Positions 24,957-37,500 of a stretch of 37,500 bases of DNA are shown here, piece by piece; positions within the stretch are counted from its first letter, which is position 1, and each line of letters begins with the position of its first letter. This stretch comes from Neocallimastix lanati (nom. inval.) (taxonomy: Eukaryota > Neocallimastigomycota > Neocallimastigomycetes > Neocallimastigales > Neocallimastigaceae). A model generated the notes under the pieces. The model worked only from the letters and a program-made list of their open reading frames with translations, made no database searches and was not told where the DNA came from. The DNA lies in the NCBI GenBank assembly GCA_016946835.1, contig JACVTC010000027.1:1227501-1265000 (forward strand), written 5' to 3'. A program made the translations under genes and the position numbers.

Positions 24957-26005
24957 TTAAAGAGTATCCAATTTTAAATTTTCAGTGAAACGACGATCAT
25001 CTGTTTTACTTTCTTCACATTTGTAACATGGCCATCTTTCTGGAATTTTATTACAATCGAAAATATCTTTCTTTAAGAATTTATTAGCTCCATTATGTAC
25101 TATATATAAAAAATTATTTCATTATATATGTTAAAATTTAAGGAATTAATTATCTGTTAAAATTATAATATTTTTATTTTTGGATATATTAAAAAAAATG
25201 ATATATTTATGCTTATATAATCAAACGATATTTACTATTGCATATCCATTTTGAGGCTTCTTCTCTATTTTTTGTTGAATAAGGAATTTTATCTAACATT
25301 CTTTGGAAATGCTTTGCACAATCTCCGCATGGATATAATCTTGCTGTTAAGAAAACGAATTGTGTTAAAGCATCCTATTACATGTTTATATTTATAGATA
25401 TATTTATAGATTTAAATTAATATTTATATTGACATTAATTTTAATTTTGAAAAATTAATTTTTTATTATGGCATTAATAATTATTACTAATAAAATAGAT
25501 ATTTATTATATATATATTTATTTATAACATTACAGATTCCTCTTCGGTTGGATTTTCTGGGAATCTTGAAGTTATTGAATGTAATACATTCCATGTTGCA
25601 CGACCTAATTCAGCTCTATAACAATTATAAATACATTATTGAATATAATTTAATTTATCATTACTATTTATTTATTAATTTATATATATTTGCAAAAATA
25701 AAAATGTCTAAAATTATATATATATATATTTACCTTACAACGGGGTCTCCTAATTCTGGCATAATGACATCTCCATGTAATAAATCATATTTATTAGTTT
25801 TTTCAATTTCTTCACCAGATGGTTCCATATTTAAATAATAACGTACACGATCCCATACACTTGAAAAGTCTGAAGTATCTTGCTCATATTGAATAGAATA
25901 ATCTTTACTTGAATTATTCAACATTATAAACATTAAACTAACAAAAATGAGTATTAAAGCTGAAGTTAAAATAATTATTGACTTATTTGGCGATACAACA
26001 GACAT
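24957..26005 (-). CDS. ERV2: Erv2-type FAD-dependent sulfhydryl oxidase, ER membrane-anchored (4 exons, 211 aa)
   Basis: Oxidises protein thiols to disulfides and passes electrons through FAD, usually to O2. Exons (minus): 26005-25734, 25615-25534, 25374-25236, 25099-24957; phases 2, 0 and 1 close. Residues about 9-30 form an N-terminal hydrophobic anchor, as in yeast Erv2. The Erv/ALR fold is clear: GRATWNVLHSITSRFP (95-110) binds FAD, the active-site CGDC is at 134-137 followed by AKHF, and the CNIHNGANKFLKKDIFDC block (163-180) carries the HNxxN FAD contacts and the second Cys pair. A C-terminal WPCYKC (Cys 189 and 192) looks like the mobile shuttle disulfide that relays electrons from substrate. 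An anchor plus a C-terminal shuttle favours the secretory Erv2 type over mitochondrial Erv1, whose shuttle is N-terminal. Length is close to yeast Erv2. Confidence 0.93.
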
Positions 26006-27029
26006 TTTTATTATAATTAAATTACTATAAATAATATTTCTTAAAAATTAAAAAAAAAAAAAAAAAATTATATATATACTGTATAATAAATTTATCTTTG
26101 TTTGCTTTATTTTTAATTTTTGTTTTATTTTTGCTTTAATTTTATATAAATATATTATTTTTAAAAGAATATCAAAGCTCAGCTTTAATTTTTCTTTTAA
26201 AGCTATATATTTTATATTAGTTTATTATTTCTATTTTTAATAATAATTTTATATATGTATTATATAATTATATCATTAATAATTATTAATTTGAATAAAG
26301 TTTATTTCGGTGATGAAATAATGCAAATTCTTTTTAATCTTAGTATTATATTTATATACAATAACTATTATATTTTCATTATTTCCTCATATATTTTATA
26401 TATCATTAATATATATTTTGAAATTATAATTCTGATTTATGAATAATATATTTTAATATATTTATTCTTATTGTTTTATTTTATTATTTTATTATTTTCT
26501 TTTTTTTTTTTTTTAAAAAAAAAAATTCTATTTTTTTTTTCTCTTCACTTCTTTAAACTAATAAATAGAAAAAATAAAAAGAAAAATTATTGTAAAAGAA
26601 ATCATAATTATTCGAATATTTTTTCCATTTTACAAATTAAAATAATATATATTTTGTTTTATAGTTGAATAGAATTTTAATATATATTAAAATATATTTA
26701 AATATATATTTAATATATATAAATTAATTTATTTTATTATTAATTTTTTAATATAAATTAATATATTTACAAAAACTTTATTAATATTTTAAAATTGAAT
26801 AATTTCAAATAATATAAAATAAATTATTATCATAATAAATAATAATAAATAATAAATAATAAATAATAAATAATAATAATAATTATGAATAATAACAAAT
26901 AATAATAAATAATTAGAATAAATAATTTAAAAATACTAAATTGTCTATTATTGTAAAATTTTAATATTCATGTAGTTTTCTTTTTAAATATATTATTAAG
27001 AATCAATATTTTTCATGTTATTATATTTA

Positions 27030-27079
<50 letters not shown>

Positions 27080-27491
27080 TAAGGATATTTTATACTAAAT
27101 CCTATTAGCATTTATTAATTTATTTTTTTTTTTGTTTGGTTATTATTCGATGTTTAAAAATAAAATTGAATAAAATAAAAAAACAAAAAAATTTTATTCT
27201 ATAAATAATATTATTTAAATATTTATTAGTTCTTAATTAAAGATATAATAATTATAAAAATAAATGTATGAAAAATAAGTTTCAATGAATTGAAACATAT
27301 TTTAACATTATTAATGTATAAAAGTAATAGCAGCATTTAATTTTAGTAATTAAGTATTAGTAATTCTTTATCATAAAATAGCACTTTATTATAAAATATA
27401 TATTAAAAAAGTTAAAAAGTTGTCATAATTATAAACCATAAATATCTGACACTTAACAATACTAAATAATAATAATGAATACATACATACA

Positions 27492-27534
<43 letters not shown>

Positions 27535-27840
27535 AATTTATTATTGTTCAGTTTTATTAATTTATATTTTATTTTTAATATATTAATTACAATGCAAATT
27601 ATTATTGCATAAAAATATATTAATATTTAATCACATTTCATTATAAACCAGTTTCAACCAATGATTTTATTGATAGGATAATAATTAATATATAAAAAAT
27701 TATAATATAAATATATATTATAAAAAATTACACAAATAGACATATTATAAAAAACATACTATAATAAAACATAATTATTGTATTTTAATACTATGTGCCA
27801 CATCAAACAAGCCTCATTTGTAATAATATTAACCTTCAAA
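26006..27840. other. A/T-rich intergenic DNA with microsatellites
   Basis: 5' flank of the oxidase gene, then spacer up to the satellite. It contains an (ATT)n run at about 27031-27077, an (AAAT)n run at 27492-27535 after a short (CATA) run, and a looser AATAAT zone at about 26836-26910. No supported gene on either strand. Confidence 0.6.
26174..26204. promoter_or_regulatory. Palindrome AAAGCT-C-AGCTTT plus a third half-site upstream of the oxidase gene
   Basis: At 26174-26186 the sequence AAAGCTCAGCTTT is a perfect 6+6 palindrome around one base. A further AAAGCT lies at 26199-26204. It sits about 170 bp upstream of the oxidase start codon, in DNA otherwise almost devoid of G and C. A dimeric transcription-factor site is possible; function is inferred only. 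Confidence 0.3.
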
Positions 27841-30590
27841 AATGAAGTACAGATTGAATAAAATAGAATAAAATAAATAGTAGAATATTAAATATGAAGT
27901 ACAGATTGAATAAAATAAAATAAAATAAAATAAAATAAAACAAATATTAGAATATTAAATATAAAGTACAGATTGAATAAAATAAAATAAAATAAAATAA
28001 AATAAAATAAAATAAAATAAAATAAAATAAAATAAAACAAATATTAGAATATTAAATATAAAGTACAGATTGAATAAAATAAAATAAAATAAAATAAAAT
28101 AAAATAAAATAAAATAAAATAAAATAAAATAAAATAAATAGTAGAATATTAAATATAAAGTACAGATTGAATAAAATAAAATAAAATAAAATAAAATAAA
28201 ATAAAATAAAATAAAATAAAATAAAATAAAATAAAATAAAATAAAATAAAATAAAATAAAATAAAATAAAATAAAATAAAATAAAATAAAATAAAATAAA
28301 ATAAAACAAATATTAGAATATTAAATATAAATTACAAATTGAATAAAATAAAATAAAATAAAATAAAATAAAATAAAATAAAATAAAATAAAATAAAATA
28401 AAATAAAATAAAACAAATATTAGAATATTAAATATAAATTACAAATTGAATAAAATAAAATAAAATAAAATAAAATAAAATAAAATAAAATAAAATAAAA
28501 TAAAATAAAATAAAATAAAATAAAATAAAATAAAATAAAATAAAACAAATATTAGAATATTAAATATAAATTACAAATTGAATAAAATAAAATAAAATAA
28601 AATAAAATAAAATAAAATAAAATAAAATAAAATAAAATAAAATAAAATAAAATAAAATAAAATAAAATAAAATAAAACAAATATTAGAATATTAAATATA
28701 AATTACAAATTGAATAAAATAAAATAAAATTAAATAAAATAAAATAAAATAAAATAAAATAAAATAAAATAAAATAAAATAAAATAAAATAAAATAAAAT
28801 AAAATAAATAGTAGAATATTAAATATAAAGTACAGATTGAATAAAATAAAATAAAATAAAATAAAATAAAATAAAATAAAATAAATAGTAGAATATTAAA
28901 TATAAAGTACAGATTGAATAAAATAAAATAAAATAAAATAAAATAAAATAAAATAAAATAAAATAAAATAAATAAAATAAAATAAAATAAAATAAAATAA
29001 AATAAAATAAAATAAATAGTAGAATATTAAATATAAAGTACAGATTGAATAAAATAAAATAAAATAAAATAAAATAAAATAAAATAAAATAAAATAAAAT
29101 AAAATAAAATAAAATAAAATAAAATAAAATAAAATAAAATAAAATAAAATAAAATAAAATAAAATAAAATAAAATAAAATAAAATAAAATAAAATAAAAT
29201 AAAATAAAATAAAATAAAATAAAATAAAATAAAATAAAATAAAATAAAATAAAATAAAATAAAATAAAATAAAATAAAATAAAATAAAATAAAATAAAAT
29301 AAAATAAAATAAAATAAAATAAAATAAAATAAAATAAAATAAAATAAAATAAAATAAAATAAAATAAAATAAAATAAAATAAAATAAAATAAAATAAAAT
29401 AAAATAAAATAAAACAAATATTAGAATATTAAATATAAATTACAAATTGAATAAAATAAAATAAAATAAAATAAAATAAAATAAAATAAAATAAAATAAA
29501 ATAAAATAAAATAAAATAAAATAAAATAAAATAAAATAAAATAAAACAAATATTAGAATATTAAATATAAATTACAAATTGAATAAAATAAAATAAAATA
29601 AAATAAAATAAAATAAAATAAAATAAAATAAAATAAAATAAAATAAAATAAAATAAAATAAAATAAAATAAAATAAAATAAATAGTAGAATATTAAATAT
29701 AAAGTACAGATTGAATAAAATAAAATAAAATTAAATAAAATAAAATAAAATAAAATAAAATAAAATAAAATAAAATAAAATAAAATAAAATAAAATAAAA
29801 TAAAATAAAATAAAATAAAATAAAATAAAATAAAATAAAATAAAATAAAATAAAATAAAATAAAATAAAATAAAATAAAATAAAATAAAATAAAATAAAA
29901 TAAAATAAAATAAAATAAAATAAAATAAAATAAAATAAAATAAAATAAAATAAAATAAAATAAAATAAAATAAAACAAATATTAGAATATTAAATATAAA
30001 TTACAAATTGAATAAAATAAAATAAAATAAAATAAAATAAAATAAAATAAAATAAAATAAAATAAAATAAAATAAAATAAAATAAAATAAAATAAAATAA
30101 AATAAAATAAAATAAAATAAAATAAAATAAAACAAATATTAGAATATTAAATATAAATTACAAATTGAATAAAATAAAATAAAATAAAATAAAATAAAAT
30201 AAAATAAAATAAAATAAAATAAAATAAAATAAAATAAAATAAAATAAAATAAAATAAAATAAAATAAAATAAAATAAAATAAAATAAAATAAAATAAAAT
30301 AAAATAAAATAAAATAAAATAAAATAAAATAAAATAAAATAAAATAAAATAAAATAAAATAAAATAAAATAAAATAAAATAAAATAAAATAAAATAAAAT
30401 AAAATAAAATAAAATAAAAAAGTACAGATTAAATAATATTAAAATAAAATAATATTAAAATAAAATAAATAGTAAAATATTATAAAAGAAAGTACAAAAT
30501 AATATAAAATAAAATAAATAGTAAATATTATAAAGAAAAAAGTACAGATTTAATAATATTAAAATAAAATAAAATAAAACAAATATATAT
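27841..30590 (+). repeat. Compound satellite: about 16 spacer units separating (AAAAT)n tracts
   Basis: Alternation of a 36-39 bp unit with pentamer tracts from about 40 to 370 bp. The unit core is AGAATATTAAATATAAA, in two variants. Type A begins AATAGTAG and ends GTACAGATTGAAT. Type B begins ACAAATATTAG and ends TTACAAATTGAAT. In order, the complete units read A, B/A hybrid, B/A hybrid, A, B, B, B, B, A, A, A, B, B, A, B, B. They start near 27876, 27940, 28035, 28136, 28304, 28413, 28543, 28677, 28805, 28884, 29013, 29413, 29546, 29679, 29974 and 30132. A right-half unit opens the array at 27842, and diverged A-like copies with short tracts close it at 30420-30590. The long open frames across it on minus (repeating Ile-Leu-Phe-Tyr-Phe) are by-products of the pentamer. 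Confidence 0.95.
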
Positions 30591-31000
30591 ATATATTAAA
30601 AACATTTTATATTTCTTTCTATCTTTTATATATCTTCTATAGGATTATATGTTTTATTTATTTTATTTCTATTGAATTATGATGATAAACTATTTTCAAT
30701 GCTATATATATCATATATAACATTATTTTGTGGAATTATATAATTAAATAATGAAAAAATAATTTTTTAAAAAAAAGATAGAATAATTATTGATATAAAT
30801 ATTTTGAAGATATATAATTTTACCAATTTAAAATGAATTGATAATGATTTAACTAAATATTTTTATTTTTATTATTTTTTATGAGTTTAAATATTAAATA
30901 TTATAACTACTTTATTAATCAACTTTTTCTTATTATCAAAATTTTTATATTAAATAGGAAAAAATATATATTTGTATTGTGGTTGGTACCTATAGTTCTA
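30591..31000. other. A/T-rich spacer
   Basis: Between the satellite and the 3' end of the FOP gene. Nothing recognisable. Confidence 0.5.
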
Positions 31001-31107
31001 TTAAATACTATTTATATATTTTGTGTGTGTGAATATTGATAATTGTAAAAATAAATTTAAATCCTATTTATATATTTTGTGTGTGTGAATACTGATAATT
31101 GCAAAAA
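31001..31107. repeat. 51 bp direct tandem duplication just 3' of the FOP gene
   Basis: Positions 31001-31051 and 31057-31107 are the same 51 bp sequence with three mismatches, including a TTTTGTGTGTGTGAAT core. The second copy ends four bases from the FOP stop codon (31111-31113), so the duplication lies in its 3' UTR or terminator region. Confidence 0.9.
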
Positions 31108-31110
31108 AAA

Positions 31111-32977
31111 TTAACGAAGATTTTGTGAATTCAAGTTAATATTATCAATACTAATTTGTTGTTCTGCTTTTTTCAAATCATTTTCTGGATTATTTTCTAT
31201 TTTTTCTTCGGTAATATTTTCGAGTTTATTTTTAATATCATCAATTAAACTTTTCGTTGCTAATTTACGAACTTCTGTTGGATCATCGATGGCGCTAGTT
31301 AGATTATTAAATGTACTATTTTTTTCTTCCTTGGTTGACAATAAATCACTATTAATTTCACTTGTTCCGTCAATTTTTTTGTAATTATCAATAAATTCAT
31401 CCTCCTTTGAAACTTCAGACACAATTTCAATTTCTGAATCCTCCTCTACCTTATATTTATTGTCTTTTTGAATTCCTTTTAATGAAGGTTCATTATTATT
31501 TAATAATGATCTTGCTGCTGCTTCAGCATCTATTATTTGACTTTCTTTTAATATTTCATCATGACTTATAAGACTATTGTTTTGAATATCAAGTAAACTA
31601 ACTTCCTCAATAAGTTCATCACTATTCTCTTCATAATTTGGTCCAAAATCGAAATCTCCATTATTTATATTATTATTATCTCTATTTGTATCATTATCCA
31701 AATTTATAATAGAATCCAATTTTTTTAAGATATCGTTATTTCTATTTTTGAAATCTCCTATAGCTAATTATTTATTATAAATTTATAATTAAATAATATA
31801 CATATATATATATATTTTTTTTTTATTAAAAATAATAATAATAACAATAATAATTATAAATTAATGTTCCACTTTTTAATATTATTAATAATTATATTAT
31901 TTCCATATTATTCTTATTACTATAATCATCATTATTATTTAAAGTTAAATACCTTTTTCAGTTCTCATTTCACTAGTCATAATTATTGGGGTTTCTTTGC
32001 TTTTATTTGAAGAAGAATTATCTTTTATATATATATATATGTATATCAATCGTTTTTAAAATTCGAAATTAATATAAATATAAATTTATTTTAAGTATTT
32101 TTAAAATAAATACTATAAAGTAAAAAAATTAATTAATTTAATTTTATTCTTTATTACCATTAACATTTATATTTAATTGTTTTTGCTTAAATAATTCAAA
32201 TGAATCAGTTTCGGATTGCTTCTATAAGTTATTTAATAATTGTGTTAAATTATGTTTTTTTATCCAAAAAAAGAAAAAAAAATAGCAATTTAACAATGAA
32301 AATATTTACTTCGTTTATTATATAGTCTTCCAAATTTATATCTTGAACATTTAATGTTTCTAATAATTGAAGTAATACTGGGGTATTTTTTTTAGTTTCA
32401 GTTTCTAATTTTAATTGATTTTTTAAAGCATTTTGTGAAACAGCAACATCTAACTTTAAATAATTAAAAATATTTTTAAATATTTTATTAATTTCATATT
32501 TTTAACTATTTAAAATATATAATTTTTATATATATATATATATATTAATTATTATTTCTTACTAAAGAAGCTTCTGATAATAATACAGATTTTGAAAAAG
32601 TCAATCCAAGTATATCTAAGGCTTCAATGATTAAATTAAACATTAATTTTCCTTCTATAGTTGTTTTTATGTCATTAACTTTTTGAATTTGACTCATAAA
32701 TGTAAGTTTTACTTCTTTTTCTTTAAAAATTGAAAATATTGAAGCTCTTAATTCAGCCTTCAATAATTAATTTTTAATAAAAGCAATTTATTATTAATGA
32801 AAGTAATAAGTAAATATAAAATAAAAATTATTTTTATTGGATTTATAAAATGAAATTTTTAAATTTTACCTGAATTTTTCCAAAAATCCCTTTCTTCATT
32901 AAAGCTTCAGATAATATTTGTTTTAATTCAGACATAGAATTATTATCATCAGGCTTTACACTATTGACAAGTTGCAT
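31111..32977 (-). CDS. FGFR1OP: FGFR1OP/CEP43 (FOP) homologue, centriole/basal-body protein (6 exons, about 410 aa)
   Basis: FOP is a centriolar-satellite and basal-body protein needed for ciliogenesis. It dimerises through an N-terminal LisH-containing domain and partners CEP350/EB1-type proteins in animals. Exons (minus): 32977-32870, 32757-32563, 32453-32310, 32221-32158, 32021-31953, 31763-31111; phases 0, 0, 0, 1, 1 close. The FOP dimerisation domain spans residues about 15-110: SELKQILSEALMKKGIFGKI is followed across a splice by AELRASIFSIFKE, the most conserved FOP stretch (human has ...IKAELRAAVF). A LisH-like helix pair follows (KLMFNLIIEALDILGL, about 72-87, then TFSKSVLLSEASL). The rest is acidic and disordered. 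Total length is close to human FOP (399 aa). Last-intron acceptor use is ambiguous by six bases. Presence supports an organism with centrioles and a flagellate stage. Confidence 0.88.
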
Positions 32978-33001
32978 TTTTACTTATTATGTAACGTATA
33001 T

Positions 33002-33040
<39 letters not shown>

Positions 33041-34750
33041 TTAGATTGTAATTAATAAATTAATTTTAAATATAATTATTATATTTCTGTAAATATTAAG
33101 TATTTATAAATAAAATAATAATTATCTATTAAAAAAAAAAAAAAAAATATCAAAATATTGTAAAAGTATATAAAGAAATAAATTAATTTCAATTTTTTTT
33201 TTTTTTTTTTTTTTTTTTGTTTGTTTGTTTGTTTGTTTTTAGTTTTTATATAATTTTATTATTCCAAATTATATTTATTAAAAAGGAAATATCAAAATGA
33301 ATATATTTAAAATAATTTAAACAATTTTGTTATGAATAAAAAAAAATTAATAAAACTTTAATAAATTTACAAAAAAATTTTGGTATAATAAAATTTATAT
33401 CAAACTTTTCCAATATTATTTATTTATTTATTTATTTACTTATTTATATTTTTGTTAAAAATTTATTTGTATTTTGTATATTGTATATATATTATTTTTC
33501 ATTTAGATATATCAAAATACTTCATTAAAAAATAATTTACTTATTTAATTTTTAATTAATTATAATATATTCTAATATATATTATTGTTAATTAATATGT
33601 TATTCTTAATAATCATGATAAAACTTTATTTTGTAATAAATGAAATAATATGAAATTATTTATTCAATATTTAAATACACAAACAAAAAAATAAATGTAA
33701 ATTTATTTATATAATTAAGAAATAAAAGACATCATTAAAAAGAAATAAATATATAGGTAGGTACATAAACTCTCTAAATATTAGTAGTTCATTAATAATA
33801 AAAAAATTAATTATAAATGAGGTTTATGATTAAATAATGGAAATAATAATTAATATTTTTTTTTTCCTTTATAATGAAAGTTTTTATTCATTTATCAATA
33901 ATCTTTACCTCCATATAATATAAAAAAAAAATAATTTTTTATAAAAAATTATTTTAAAAATTTTTTTTTAGAGTAATACAATGAAAATAAAGTAAAGTAA
34001 TTGTGATATTAAGATGTGAAATGAAATTTTTTTCTACTAAAATTTTTAATAAAATAAAATAAAAAAGTAACATTTCAAAAGTAGATAGTGTGGTCTTCAC
34101 TAAATTCTTCCTTGAACAAAGAGAAATATTACTATGAGAATCATTTTCCAAAGATTTGTTGTGTGAAAAATAATTATTACTATTTCTATAAGATGGAAAA
34201 AAAAAAAAAAAATAAAATAAAATAAAAAATAAAAAATAAACATTATTTTAAGAATTATTAATGTTATATATAATTCTATATTATTATTATATAAAAATAT
34301 ATTTATATGTTGTACAAAATCCTATTTATAAATAATCTATAATTTAATTATATAATTAACTTTTATTTATTTTATAATTATATTTTTCAATACATAAAAA
34401 CTAATACAGATACATATTGTACAGATTGATTTTTTTTTTATTTTATTATGTGTGAAATTTTATATATAGAACGCTTAAATATTTATATATATATATTATA
34501 AACATTAAATATATATATATATATATATTTAATACTCATATATATAAATATTTTATATTTAAAAGTCCTATTAAAAAAAGACTTTTTATTTTTGTTTATA
34601 TAATATATATATATTTTTACATTTTCATAAAATATATATATATATATTTAATTTAAATAAATCCAGATAATATTTATAATTATTTAATTATTATGAAGTT
34701 ATTAGCTTTAGTAATACTTATTTAATGTAAATTTAACAATACATTATCTT
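32978..34750. other. Intergenic DNA between FOP (5') and SMC1 (3')
   Basis: It contains a (TTTA)n run at 33000-33041, close upstream of the FOP start, then a T run plus (GTTT)n at about 33193-33240, an ATTT run near 33420-33440, and many TA runs. One minus-strand patch at about 34080-34195 has coding-like composition (NYFSHNKSLENDSHSNISLC, then SRKNLVKTTLSTFEML) preceded by a possible TATAG acceptor. It runs into A/T-only sequence and I could not link it to other exons, so it is not called as a gene. Confidence 0.5.
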
Positions 34751-37437
<2,687 letters not shown>

Positions 37438-37500
37438 CTTTTTATTTTATTAATATATATATTTATTATTTAGTATAACATTTAATTATCATTATTAATG
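37438..37500 (-). other. Partial SMC1 intron at the window edge
   Basis: A/T-rich sequence upstream of the AAAAG acceptor at 37438. The preceding SMC1 exons are outside the window. Confidence 0.7.

Noticed and set aside
26255-26668. Open frames of 63-65 codons upstream of the oxidase gene
   Set aside because: Composition is pure A/T chance translation (Ile, Tyr, Phe, Leu) with no supporting signals.
28052-29978. Long open frames on minus with a repeating Ile-Leu-Phe-Tyr-Phe pattern
   Set aside because: They are the translation of (AAAAT)n, which lacks stops in that frame; no start context, domain or splice structure.
27841-30590. Regularly spaced, near-identical 36-39 bp units resemble a CRISPR array
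   Set aside because: The intervening sequence is one simple pentamer of variable length, not unique spacers; there are no cas genes, and the genome is eukaryotic.
33954-34194. Minus-strand open frame with coding-like composition at its start (NYFSHNKSLENDSHS)
   Set aside because: It runs into A/T-only sequence, has no partner exons I could find and matches no family; noted in the intergenic entry only.
34561-34586. Inverted repeat AAAAGTC ... GACTTTT followed by T-rich DNA downstream of SMC1, resembling an intrinsic terminator
   Set aside because: Only 7 bp arms in A/T-rich DNA, and this type of terminator is not expected for RNA polymerase II genes.

Overview
The window comes from a eukaryotic nuclear genome with extreme A/T bias, many short GT..AG introns, long Asn-coding AAT tracts and A/T-only microsatellites. 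The gene content is a full-rod class II myosin, cohesin SMC1 of opisthokont type, an FGFR1OP/CEP43-type basal-body protein and an ankyrin-repeat relic. Together these fit a zoosporic fungus, most likely an anaerobic gut chytrid (Neocallimastigomycota). That placement is inferred from composition and gene content; Dictyostelium-like amoebae are the main alternative.

Layout, left to right. (1) 86-7666, minus: complete myosin II heavy chain in 8 exons, with a long proline-free rod. (2) 7667-13380: about 5.7 kb of A/T-rich DNA with no intact recognisable gene. It holds at least two decayed coding islands (9.4-10.0 kb unknown, 11.0-12.0 kb ankyrin-like), an orphan reading frame at 12.5-12.9 kb, and a small repeat cluster at 10.57-10.76 kb. 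(3) 13384-15864, plus: single-pass membrane protein of unknown family, 3 exons. (4) 16570-17014, plus: three unrecognised coding-like islands. (5) 18885-24000, plus: 4-exon protein of about 1514 residues, Asn/Asp/Ser-rich at the N-terminus and coiled coil at the C-terminus. (6) 24957-26005, minus: 4-exon membrane-anchored Erv2-type sulfhydryl oxidase. (7) 27841-30590: a compound satellite in which a 36-39 bp unit separates long (AAAAT)n tracts. (8) 31111-32977, minus: 6-exon FGFR1OP/CEP43 (FOP) homologue. (9) 34751 to the window edge, minus: C-terminal 409 residues of cohesin SMC1 in 7 exons. Two of its introns carry large ATT and AAAAAT expansions.

The recognisable genes are cytoskeletal, basal-body, chromosome and secretory housekeeping genes. 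They are independent eukaryotic transcription units, not an operon. Exon models were built by hand: for each recognised gene the splice phases close across all exons and the joined protein matches the family at the junctions.

Points most worth a second look: the two-variant compound satellite and its older, inverted relative 17 kb away; an apparently O2-dependent sulfhydryl oxidase in what may be an obligate anaerobe; a T25/A38 foldback just before a 3' splice site; and two proteins (the membrane protein and the Asn-rich coiled-coil protein) that I could not assign to a family.
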